From assembly GCF_000378505.1 (NCBI RefSeq), contig NZ_KB899990.1:310001-374000 (forward strand): a stretch of 64,000 nucleotides of DNA. Direction: 5' to 3'. The stretch comes from Modicisalibacter luteus DSM 23508 (lineage in GTDB: Bacteria > Pseudomonadota > Gammaproteobacteria > Pseudomonadales > Halomonadaceae). Positions 33,723 through 42,334 of the stretch are shown one piece after another; within the stretch, counting starts at the first letter, position 1; every line of letters starts with the position of its first letter. The notes beneath the pieces are model-generated. The model had not been told where the DNA came from, made no database searches, and saw nothing but the letters and a program-made list of their open reading frames with translations. Made by a program: the position numbers and the translations under genes.

Positions 33723-36065
33723 TTAAAACTGGTAAGCGTAATTAAGCATTGAGGCAAGCTCGTTGCTCGCTTTACGGTTATGTCCGGGCTGTATCGAATA
33801 TAATAGATTCAACTGTACCTGGCTGCTTTCGGAAGGCATAAAGGCATAGCCGAACTCCACATCGCGCTGCTGGCCCGATGCTGCTAACGACACAGTACGG
33901 TCCTCACGAAGCACATGCCCATCCAGAGTACGCCCAACAGGGACGCTTAATGTTGCATTAGCGTTATCAATACGCATCGGTTGCCGCAGCGTCAATGCAG
34001 CCCGGTGCTTTTCGCCTTCCCATTGCAGGCCCATGGCCATTTCCTCGGTACGTATATCCTTGATGTTTTGGATCAGGCCGTCTCCAGACATCTCACCGCG
34101 GCCCTGTTCGTAGAATGCAAAAGCGGATAACTGCTCAGCAAACTGATAGTTCAATCGGGCGTTTTGCATGTTGATCTGATTGGTTTCACCAAAAGAAAAA
34201 GCGGCTGTGCCTTGGGCACCTAGCAAGCCATTATCTTCTTGGGCAATGCCAGTACCGATTGTGAGAGAAAGCTCATCCGTGAAATGGAAGGCCATGGCAA
34301 TATCCGAACGGTTAGCTTGGTAACCCGAATCGAGAACGCTAGCGTTTTGATCACCGGGTTGGCCTGCCCAGTGCGAAGCGATAAGAGAGACTTTATCCCC
34401 TATTGAATATCGGCTGGTGATGCCGGAAACATGGCCTAATCCCTGCGTTAGGGGGCTGCCTCCCTGAAAGGACAGCATTGGCATAATATTTGACTCTGCA
34501 AACGGACTCATTGGGCTGATCTCATCGCCATCATATTGATAGGCTGACCAATGACTGCGGCCGAAGCGAGCATCCAGGCGGGCTGCAGTGGTTTCACCAT
34601 AGCCGTTATAACGGGCCATAAAGCCAAAGCCACCTAGTTCGCTATAGGTTTCATCACGGTGTTCGCCAGAAACCAGGGCCATGCGCTCCATGCGTTTGCG
34701 TGTCATGTCATCGCGTTCATTCTGGCTAACGACATGCGGGGAGAGATCGACCTGATAGTCGCGGCCCAACTCATCGAACATTGCGACCTCATTTAGCACT
34801 CCAGAAGAGGCAAGTTCGTCTCCATAAGCGCCGGAGAGTTGAGCAGTGCTGTCGGAAAGGGAATACCCGCCTGCCTGGACGGTGCTACCGCTGGGCATGG
34901 CCAGTTCGCCTTGGGGTCGCATTGCTTCATCAAGGTCGGCCTTTCCTTGCCCTAAATAAAAATAACCGCAGTTCATATCTTTGTTAGGGCCGCATTCATT
35001 GCTATTATATAAAGATTCAGGAGAGGGATCTTTGTAGGCTGTATCCAATAGTAACTTCGACACTTGTTTAGCGTCCAAGTGTGGCCATGTCTCGATGATG
35101 GCGGCAGCGTAGGCGGCCACTTGGGGAGCGGCAAAGGATGTACCCCGTCCCACGCCATAAGTGTTGTCTGCACTGTCTACAGCAACCAATGTCTCTCCTG
35201 GCGCTGTCAGAAAGCGCGACTGCCAGTCTTTATTAGCACCAGGATGATTGCTGTACTCTGCTAACTGATTTCCATTCGATGCACCTACGATTAACATTCT
35301 TTCAAAGATGTCTCTATATTGCTCTTGGTAAATCGGATTGCTCGAGCTAATTGCTTTACCGTCATTTCCAGCTGCTACTGTGTAAACGGAACCCAAGCCT
35401 CCATTGCTAGTGGCTATTTTCTGCAATGAATCGATTGACTTAACGTCAAGATAAGAAGCTGTAGCATCAGGTGCATTAAGACGGCCGCTATAGCTGTGGT
35501 TGATAACCCGAGCTCCTTCATCGGCCAAGAAACCTACGCTGTAATCGAGTACACGAGTATAGGCGTAGAGAGAGTCCTCCTCGTTCACCTTGGCGAGCAG
35601 CAGGCCGGTGTTGGTTGACGTGCCGACAAGGCTGGTATCACTGGTAGGCTCCGTAGTCACAACAGAGGTCACCGCCGTGCCGTGCCAACTCGACGTACTG
35701 ACATCGGGATTGTCAGGGGTGGCTAAATTTACGGTTCCCACGAGGTAAGGGGCAATACTGTTGTGTGTTGTTCGAAAGCCGGAGTCCGCGATACCTACCA
35801 ACACGGAAACGCTATCCTTGCTGAGATAATTCGGTTCGCGATGCAGCTCGGGGGTTCCTGTCGTGTCACTGTCCTGATCAGGAGGCGGTGGCTCATTGCC
35901 TTGGTCGGGATCTATCGAGTCATCGCCAATATCAGGAGTTTTCGTGATAGGTGGAGGAGGACTGCTGCTGCCACCGCCACCGCCGCCGCCACAGCCCGTC
36001 AGGGCGAATGAAGTGGCTCCTAGAAGCAAAAACCATAATGCAGGCTTTCGGGGCATCGACCTCAT
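33723..36065 (-). CDS. Lipoprotein-type surface subtilase (S8) with C-terminal barrel-like domain
   Basis: The 780-residue protein begins with a lipoprotein signal, lipobox LTGC with Cys25, then a run of seven glycines and a serine/proline linker. The S8 peptidase domain has the triad D94 (VGIADSGF), H128 (WHGTAV) and S310 (GTSFAAPQ), with oxyanion N234 (AAGND). From about 480 the sequence turns to alternating amphipathic strands and ends in NYAYQF, with terminal phenylalanine, as in outer-membrane barrels. This is the plan of autotransporter subtilases with a lipid-anchor signal. It would cut proteins at the cell surface. It is divergent from an RTX protein gene. Confidence 0.87.
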   Translation of the reverse strand: MRSMPRKPALWFLLLGATSFALTGCGGGGGGGSSSPPPPITKTPDIGDDSIDPDQGNEPPPPDQDSDTTGTPELHREPNYLSKDSVSVLVGIADSGFRTTHNSIAPYLVGTVNLATPDNPDVSTSSWHGTAVTSVVTTEPTSDTSLVGTSTNTGLLLAKVNEEDSLYAYTRVLDYSVGFLADEGARVINHSYSGRLNAPDATASYLDVKSIDSLQKIATSNGGLGSVYTVAAGNDGKAISSSNPIYQEQYRDIFERMLIVGASNGNQLAEYSNHPGANKDWQSRFLTAPGETLVAVDSADNTYGVGRGTSFAAPQVAAYAAAIIETWPHLDAKQVSKLLLDTAYKDPSPESLYNSNECGPNKDMNCGYFYLGQGKADLDEAMRPQGELAMPSGSTVQAGGYSLSDSTAQLSGAYGDELASSGVLNEVAMFDELGRDYQVDLSPHVVSQNERDDMTRKRMERMALVSGEHRDETYSELGGFGFMARYNGYGETTAARLDARFGRSHWSAYQYDGDEISPMSPFAESNIMPMLSFQGGSPLTQGLGHVSGITSRYSIGDKVSLIASHWAGQPGDQNASVLDSGYQANRSDIAMAFHFTDELSLTIGTGIAQEDNGLLGAQGTAAFSFGETNQINMQNARLNYQFAEQLSAFAFYEQGRGEMSGDGLIQNIKDIRTEEMAMGLQWEGEKHRAALTLRQPMRIDNANATLSVPVGRTLDGHVLREDRTVSLAASGQQRDVEFGYAFMPSESSQVQLNLLYSIQPGHNRKASNELASMLNYAYQF

Positions 36066-36154
36066 ACAAGTCCCTTTTGTCTAAGATTCGTCCCAAACAC
36101 CGTATTGGCGCATGTGTTATAAAGAATGTTCGTTGTTATCTCTTGTAACTCCAA

Positions 36155-36174
36155 TTTAATTAGAGTTAATTAAA
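36155..36174. promoter_or_regulatory. AT-rich palindrome between subtilase and RTX genes
   Basis: TTTAATTA (36155-36162) and TAATTAAA (36167-36174) form a perfect eight-base inverted repeat with a four-base spacer. It lies in the AT-rich, gene-free stretch 36066-36433 between two divergent surface-protein genes, about 90 bases upstream of the subtilase start. It may be an operator; no protein can be named. I see no clear promoter elsewhere in this stretch. Confidence 0.35.
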
Positions 36175-36433
36175 GTAATGTGTGGTTAGCTTGTATATGT
36201 ACTTTCTGATGCTTTTGGATGAGTCAAGCCAAGCGTAGCTTTCCCGCTCGAGCAATACAACGGTTAGAAGTGCCTTAACAGGCTTGGATAAAAGTGGCGC
36301 CAATCAGAGCGTTTTGGTTGCGCTTCGTTTCGTCTCGCTTGCCGATAGCTTCCAGGCGAAGCTAGGCTATTAGTTGATAAGAAGTCTTGAATGTTAGGCT
36401 GAAGTTAATGTACTGCTTATGGGAGTCGTTATT

Positions 36434-39208
36434 ATGCCCCAGCACAGACACATCAACGATTTCCGAGGCAACTTCATTGATGGCGTCGCCAGGATTGGCC
36501 CGCGTGTTACCGCTGAAGAGCTAGAAAGAATAATAAGTGTGGCGCCAGAAGGTGGAACTGTGCGTTTGACCGAGGGCGAGTTCATCTTCAACGACTCCAT
36601 CACCGTTAATCGTTCCGATGTTGCATTGTCCGGTGCGGGGGCAGGGAAAACCCAGATCACTTTCAGCGAAGCTGCACTCGCCAACGACCCGCTACACGGT
36701 ATTTTCTTCAAGGGGGGCGGCACAACCAGTGTTGGTCATCTTCTGGCGAATGCGGCTGAAGGAAGCCGTACCCTGGCGCTTGGCAGTGGGCATCGACTGA
36801 GCGTCGGTGACACTGTACGTATCTTTCAGGATAACGATCCTGAGTATCTCGCCCAGTTGGGTGGGAGTACTTGGGTAGGCGATCAGAACTCAGCATTACG
36901 TACCAGTATGGCAAAAGTCGTCAGCGTCGAAGGCGACACCATCACACTGGATCGGGGGGTCCATTTCGACTTTGCAGCCGATGCGGCCCAGGTCCAACGA
37001 ATCAACACCCTTGAAAACGTAGCGTTAGAGGGCATGACGATTGGGTATCAACTTGGCACACCCGATCCAGGAGCATTCACCAATGTGCTGCCAAGCCTAG
37101 AGCGTTATCGGGCCGTAGATTTCGATAGGACGTTTCAGAGCCGTATCGAGGACGTTCAGGTCATCAATGGCCCTTCGCAGGCCTTTGAAATCAATCGTTC
37201 GCTGGATATCACTGCAGATGGCTTGCAGGCACATGGCGCCTTCAACAAGGGCAGTGGCGGCAATGGTTATGCTTACGAGCTGCGTGAAAGCTACGATGGA
37301 AATTTTACCCACCTGGAAGATACAGGAATGCGACATAGCGTTCTGTTCGCTTCCTGGCGGTCTTCGGTAGGCAATGACATCCAGGTGGATTTCACGGATC
37401 GCGATATCAACTTTCATGGTGGCCCGGATCATGGCAACACCGTTCGCGTTGACCAGTCAATCCGCGATCCGGCTGTCGATGCCATGTCAACAACGCTGTG
37501 GATCAACCAGGGTGGTGAGACGTTTGGTGCGCCCACGGATCCCCAAGCCAATGAGGCCGTTTTCGAGTACGTAATCGGGTCGCGGCGTAACGATGTGGTG
37601 CAAGGGACTAATGATGGCGTCTACCTGGATGGCGCCCTCGGTCACGACACGCTAACCGGCGGTATAGGCAATGACCTGCTACAAGGGGGGCGTGGAAACG
37701 ATATTCTTGAAGGTCAGGAGGGGAGTGATACGGCTTTTTTCACCAGTGCCTTCGGTTACTACCAGATCAGCCGGCTGAGTGATGGCAGACTTTTTCTGGA
37801 CGGAAATAGTGACGACGAGATTCTTGACGGCGTGGAGAGGGCCATTTTCGCTGACGGGACGCAATACAACGTGCAAACAGGAAGTGTCTCTCAGGGAGCC
37901 ATTCCTCAAGTTCCCTCGCCTGACGCTATCGTGAATGATAATGCTATGGCTTCTATCCAGGCTTATGAGGGGGAAGTAGCCTCGCCTGCCGCGGTTGGGT
38001 TGCCGATGGGCAATATTTCCACCTTGTCATTCCCTAATGAGCTTCATACTGATAGTCCCCAGGCAATCTCCGAAAGTGGTAAGAACGAGTCGGAACTAAG
38101 CACCCAGACACAAGTCTCTGGCAATCTCACGAGCGTCTGGGAGGGCGGTTACACTGCGGAGGTATTCGTGACGAATACCTCCAGCATGGCAATTGTTGAC
38201 CCCTCGCTCATCTTCGATCTACCGGGCGAGATTCATACGCTGTGGAACGGTACGCTGACAAGGGATGATGGTCGCTATCGCATCTCGGATGACAACTCCG
38301 TAACGCTGCAACCCGGCGAATCCTGGCGTTTCGAGTACAAGGTATATGACAACAGCCAGACCCTGCCTGCCAACACGTCGGTCATCGGTGAGGTGGAGCC
38401 TCCCGTGAATGAGCCGGTCGACATTGCCAGCAATATTACAGAACTCTCCGCTGCAGGCTATACGACCGAAGTGATGGTTGAGAACACCTCGCCGACTGCT
38501 ATCGCTGATCCTTCGGTCAGCTTCGACTTGCCGGCTGACATCCACACGTTATCGGATGGAACGCTGGAAAGGGATGGGGGACGCTATACGATATCCGATG
38601 ACAGCGGTACGGCGCTTCAGCCTGGTGATATTTGGCGTTTTACCTATCTGGTCAGTGGCTCTCAGCAAGTGCTGCCCGAAAATGCTGTGGTGCAGGGGCA
38701 GGCTGAGCCTGCAAAAACCGAGCCGGGCCAACTGATCGATGTGGATGGCAATTCCCTGAGTGGCGACGCTGGCAGCATCATGACTGGCACTGGCAATGGA
38801 GAAACGCTCAACGGGCTGCGTGGAGATGATTACCTGACCGGAGCAGGTGGAGCAGACCGGTTGATTGGTGGTCAAGGGGCCGATTTATTGGCCGGAGGGG
38901 ACGGTGCTGACACTTTTATCTACTTCTCTGCGCTTGAGTCCGTGCCGAGCAATAATGATACGTTACTGGACTTTAGTCGCCTCGAGGGTGACCGTATAGA
39001 CCTGTCCGCAGTTGATGCCAATACCAACATGGATGGTCATCAAGACTTCACCTGGTTGGATAACGATACTGAGTTTTCCGGCCAGGGTGGGGAGTTACGC
39101 GCCTCGGGCAACTTCCTTCAGGCGGAAGTGAATGGTGATGCTGCCCCGGACATGGAGATAGAGGTCCTTGGGGTTGCTAGCCCTGTACAGAATGATGTGA
39201 TCACTTGA
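36434..39208 (+). CDS. RTX-type secreted beta-helix protein with tandem CBM2-like modules
   Basis: About 924 residues. The N-terminal 390 form a right-handed beta-helix region (DVALSGAGAGKTQITF and following strands) like polysaccharide lyases and epimerases. Calcium-binding RTX nonapeptides appear near 402-425 (GHDTLTGGIGNDLLQGGRGN) and again near 785-825 (GDDYLTGAGGADRLIGGQGA). Between them are two similar modules of about 90 residues starting near 566 and 672 (GGYTAEVFVTNTS and AGYTTEVMVENTS), resembling CBM2-type carbohydrate binding. No signal peptide is present; RTX repeats point to type I secretion, but no exporter is adjacent. The ATG at 36434 has GGGAG upstream; an ATG at 36419 is the alternative. 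It probably acts on an exopolysaccharide. Confidence 0.82.
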   Translation: MPQHRHINDFRGNFIDGVARIGPRVTAEELERIISVAPEGGTVRLTEGEFIFNDSITVNRSDVALSGAGAGKTQITFSEAALANDPLHGIFFKGGGTTSVGHLLANAAEGSRTLALGSGHRLSVGDTVRIFQDNDPEYLAQLGGSTWVGDQNSALRTSMAKVVSVEGDTITLDRGVHFDFAADAAQVQRINTLENVALEGMTIGYQLGTPDPGAFTNVLPSLERYRAVDFDRTFQSRIEDVQVINGPSQAFEINRSLDITADGLQAHGAFNKGSGGNGYAYELRESYDGNFTHLEDTGMRHSVLFASWRSSVGNDIQVDFTDRDINFHGGPDHGNTVRVDQSIRDPAVDAMSTTLWINQGGETFGAPTDPQANEAVFEYVIGSRRNDVVQGTNDGVYLDGALGHDTLTGGIGNDLLQGGRGNDILEGQEGSDTAFFTSAFGYYQISRLSDGRLFLDGNSDDEILDGVERAIFADGTQYNVQTGSVSQGAIPQVPSPDAIVNDNAMASIQAYEGEVASPAAVGLPMGNISTLSFPNELHTDSPQAISESGKNESELSTQTQVSGNLTSVWEGGYTAEVFVTNTSSMAIVDPSLIFDLPGEIHTLWNGTLTRDDGRYRISDDNSVTLQPGESWRFEYKVYDNSQTLPANTSVIGEVEPPVNEPVDIASNITELSAAGYTTEVMVENTSPTAIADPSVSFDLPADIHTLSDGTLERDGGRYTISDDSGTALQPGDIWRFTYLVSGSQQVLPENAVVQGQAEPAKTEPGQLIDVDGNSLSGDAGSIMTGTGNGETLNGLRGDDYLTGAGGADRLIGGQGADLLAGGDGADTFIYFSALESVPSNNDTLLDFSRLEGDRIDLSAVDANTNMDGHQDFTWLDNDTEFSGQGGELRASGNFLQAEVNGDAAPDMEIEVLGVASPVQNDVIT

Positions 39209-39336
39209 AACCATGCTCAGGCATCACTTTTACAAACGGTAGAGTACATTGCATGGGTGCCGAGGCCTGAATCCTTCCTGGTAACTCGGCCTAATGTCAC
39301 TGATATCTTCATTCGTATTGATAAGCTTTTCCCAGC

Positions 39337-39370
39337 ATGAAGCCATGGCTACTTATTAGCATGGCTTCAT
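39337..39370 (+). terminator. Hairpin after the RTX gene
   Basis: ATGAAGCCATG (39337-39347) pairs with CATGGCTTCAT (39360-39370), followed by TGTGTTGTG. The rest of the gene-free stretch 39209-39654 shows nothing certain; a weak GG-N10-GC pair at 39584-39597 could be a sigma-54 promoter for nasT. Confidence 0.5.
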
Positions 39371-39654
39371 TGTGTTGTGGCCATGCCAACATGCGCTGCC
39401 AAACCAAAACCTCTCTCAATCTCCATCGGTGCATTGCGCGCTCTTTTGGTGCGCATTTGTGAGCTGATGCTTTTGCATAGTGCGCTTTGGCAAGGCCATG
39501 CGCATGCCAGCCCGCCGTGGAGAGGGTCTTTAATGGCACGAAACCTGCAAAGGTAGGACAGAACCAGGCCTGCCCGAGGTACTGGCAATATGTCGGCGGA
39601 GAGTGCTCGTCAGGGGCAGGTCAAACAAGGCCTCCATCAGCATAGGGAGTAGGG

Positions 39655-40236
39655 ATGGCTATCAGAGTGCTGATCGTGGATACCAAGAACGAGCGTTCCC
39701 AGGCTCTGGAGCAGGCGCTTGCCGAAGCTGGCTTCGACGTCGTGTCGACCGTGGACGAGCAGGACGACCTCTATGTCACCATGGAGGAGTTGCAGCCGGA
39801 CGCCGTGATCGTTGATGCGGCGCTGCCCAGTCGTGACACGTTGGAGCATCTGGGCCAGTTGGGCAGGCGCTATCCCAAGCCGATGATCATGCTGGCCGAG
39901 GAAGAAACGCCCGATCTAACCCAACAGGCTACCCGGGCTGGGGTCAGTGCCTATGTGGTCGACAGCATCAGCCCAGCGCTGGTGCGGTCGATGCTCAATG
40001 TGTCGATTTCCAGTTTCGAGTCATTTCGGGCACTCAAGGGCGAGTTGAGCCGTACACAGGAAACCCTATCGCAACGCCGCGCGATCGACCGCGCCAAGGC
40101 CATGATCATGGAAATGCATGGTCTCGGTGAAGATGCGGCCTATCAATACATGCGAAAGACGGCAATGAACCGGCGCATGACGATTCATGAGTTGGCCCAG
40201 GAACTGCTGTCCGTCACGGGCAATAAAGGAAAGTAG
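39655..40236 (+). CDS. nasT: Nitrate-responsive ANTAR antiterminator NasT
   Basis: The 193-residue protein has a receiver-like N-terminal domain (VLIVDTKNERSQALEQALAE with VIVDAALPSRDTL; the usual phospho-acceptor position carries D in VIVDA) and a C-terminal ANTAR domain that begins LSQRRAIDRAKAMIMEMHGL and continues GEDAAYQYMRKTAMNRRMTI. ANTAR proteins bind paired hexaloop hairpins in leader RNA and prevent termination. NasT is held inactive by NasS without nitrate or nitrite. The likely targets are the leaders at 5423-5528 and 5879-5982. It is followed by nasS after nine bases. Confidence 0.94.
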   Translation: MAIRVLIVDTKNERSQALEQALAEAGFDVVSTVDEQDDLYVTMEELQPDAVIVDAALPSRDTLEHLGQLGRRYPKPMIMLAEEETPDLTQQATRAGVSAYVVDSISPALVRSMLNVSISSFESFRALKGELSRTQETLSQRRAIDRAKAMIMEMHGLGEDAAYQYMRKTAMNRRMTIHELAQELLSVTGNKGK

Positions 40237-40245
40237 GAGAAGCGC

Positions 40246-41467
40246 ATGAACTCGACCCTGGTCACCGGTAATACTTGCGCGCCGGAGCTACGACACCTGA
40301 CGTTGGGAATGCTGCCCCTCAACGATGCCGCGCCACTCGTGGTCGCATTGGAAAACGGCTACTTCGGCGACGAGGGGTTGGATGTCTCGTTAAGTGTCGA
40401 AACGTCGTGGGCCGGCTTACGTGATGGTATGCAGCTTGGGCTGCTCGATGGGGCGCAGATGCTGGCATTGATGCCCCTGGCATCGACGCTGGGGCTGGAT
40501 GGGCGAGCGACGCCGATGATTTCGGCGATGACCTTGAACCTGGGCGGTAACGCCATCACGGTATCGCAAACGTTGTATGAGCGCATGCTTGAACATGACC
40601 CTGGCGCTATGCAGACACCTGTGGCCCAGGCCAAGGCACTGGCCCGGGTGATCGAGATGCAACGGCAAACCGGTGGCCCGAAACTGCGCTTTGCCAATGT
40701 GTACCCGTTTTCTTCGCATCGTTATCTACTGCGTTATTGGCTGGCGACGGGCGGCATCGACCCGGAAAATGACCTGGAGTTGCGGGTCGTGCCGCCACCG
40801 TTAATGGCCTACCAGTTGGAGTCGAGAAAGCTCGACGGTTATTGCGTAGGGGAACCTTGGAACCGGCTGGCAGCCAGTCGTGGCCAAGGGCGTGTGCTCT
40901 GTGGAAGCTTCGATATCTGGGGGGGGGAGCCAAGAAAAAATATTTGGTGTGCGCGAAGCCTGGGCCCAGCAGTACCCTAATACCCATCGTGCTCTGCTGC
41001 GAGCATTGTTGCGGGCCTGCGCCTGGCTCGACGAGCCCGGTAACCGAGAGCAGGCAGCAAGGTTGCTTTGTCTGGGAGGGTATTTGGACGTGTCGCCGAC
41101 GGTCGTTGAAGCGGGGCTGCGCGATCTTCTGCAGGCTGCCGATCAGGAGGAGGGGAGGCTAGTTGGGGCGACCTTGTTTCACCGTCACGCCGCCAACTTT
41201 CCCTGGCGTTCACAAACGCTGTGGTACGCTCGACAAATGAGGCGCTGGGGTCATTTGGCCGGGGAGATTGATCTTCAGACCGCCATCGATCGCTGTGTTC
41301 GGCCCGATCTGTATCGTCAAGCGGCCGCTGATCTAGGAATCTCGGTGCCGTTGACCGATAACAAGATTGAAGGGGCACATGAAGCGCCTTGGCAATTGGA
41401 GGGGGATCGCGGCGACATACCCATGATGCCGGATCGTTTCCTGGATGGATGTCACTTCAAGCCTTGA
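40246..41467 (+). pseudogene. nasS: Nitrate/nitrite sensor NasS, reading frame interrupted in a G tract
   Basis: Two overlapping frames together give a NasS/NrtA-like protein of about 406 residues. Frame one runs from the ATG at 40246 (LTLGMLPLNDAAPLVVALEN at the start, RFANVYPFSSHRYLLRYWLA in the middle) to a stop at 40980; frame two continues from about 40928 as QEKIFGVREAWAQQYPNTHR to the stop at 41467. They meet in a run of nine Gs at 40919-40927. With eight Gs the frame is intact and reads DIWGGSQEKIFGV. Either a sequencing error, a real mutation or phase variation explains this. Known NasS binds nitrate or nitrite and releases NasT. Truncation would remove about 160 residues and probably free NasT. 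Confidence 0.9.
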
Positions 41468-41598
41468 GGCGACGATGAGGAAAAAGGACGACCTGGATCG
41501 AGTCCTGGCGTCCCAACCTTGACAACGCTGATCGGCTGGCATGTGATTCGTCATGGTGGCAGCGCCATCCCGGCCTGCCGGAGTGAGAGGGTTAAACC

Positions 41599-42141
41599 AT
41601 GCAAGACATGCACTCATCTCCTGCCAAGATGTCTTCCCCGCTTTCCGACACAATGTACACCCTGGGCAAGCTGACTCGCTGCGTTTATCCCAATGGCGCG
41701 GACGCCAGTGTGACGGAGTTGATGTTGACGCAGCCGGCAACCGGCTTGGCCTGGCTGAAGCAGGCGTCCGAGGCGCGTAAGGTCTGCGACGATATCGATT
41801 ATCTATTGTCACGCGTTCCTGGCGACCTGGTGGACCCGCAGGGGAGCATCTCGGCCAGCGATCAGGGCATGTTCTGGCTTGGCTATTACCAGTGGTCCGC
41901 CGAAATGCAGAAGGCCCAGTGGTTATGGCCTGCCGACTTGGCAGAGGCGAGTCTGTTTCTGTTTGGCGATACCTGGGAGGCGGAGCTAAGCACCGCGCTC
42001 GGCCTCACGGACCCACAGCAGGTTCGGCAGTGGTTGAGTGGCACGCGCGCCATTCCTGTCGGGGTCTGGGAGGACTTGGCGGGCCTACTGCAACAGCAAC
42101 GTCCGGATTATCCAAGGCTGGATGCCATGCCAGTCCCTTGA
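41599..42141 (+). CDS. Hypothetical protein downstream of nasTS
   Basis: The 180-residue soluble protein follows nasS by about 130 bases on the same strand, with AGAGGG before its ATG. I recognise no family. The middle is rich in tryptophan (YYQWSAEMQKAQWLWPADLA). The last 50 residues, LGLTDPQQVRQWLSGTRAIP followed by VGVWEDLAGLL, look like a helix-turn-helix of the Cro/XRE type, so a DNA-binding role is possible. No membrane segment or signal peptide. Whether it belongs to the nitrate regulon is not known. Confidence 0.65.
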   Translation: MQDMHSSPAKMSSPLSDTMYTLGKLTRCVYPNGADASVTELMLTQPATGLAWLKQASEARKVCDDIDYLLSRVPGDLVDPQGSISASDQGMFWLGYYQWSAEMQKAQWLWPADLAEASLFLFGDTWEAELSTALGLTDPQQVRQWLSGTRAIPVGVWEDLAGLLQQQRPDYPRLDAMPVP

Positions 42142-42280
42142 GCTATTTTATGGCTATTGTTTCAGGAGCAAGGACGCTCCTGCCTTCCCTCTCCCTTACC
42201 TGGCCAGTCATATCTTGAGTGGCTCGGAACTACCCATGGCTCGAATGGCTTAATGGCCTGCTGAATAATGAGCCCAAAAA

Positions 42281-42319
42281 GCAAACTGCCCACCGTAGTG
42301 GTGGGCAGTGAAGCGGGCA
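42281..42319 (-). terminator. Terminator of the MepM-like gene
   Basis: ACTGCCCACC (42295-42304) pairs with GGTGGGCAGT (42310-42319). On the minus strand it is followed by TTGCTTTTTGG, a good intrinsic terminator 16 bases past the stop. Confidence 0.8.
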
Positions 42320-42334
42320 AGGAGGTGGCTCGTA

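Noticed and set aside
39309-39539. Minus-strand frame of 76 codons between the RTX gene and nasT
   Set aside because: It overlaps the RTX terminator hairpin, has no ribosome site and resembles no protein.
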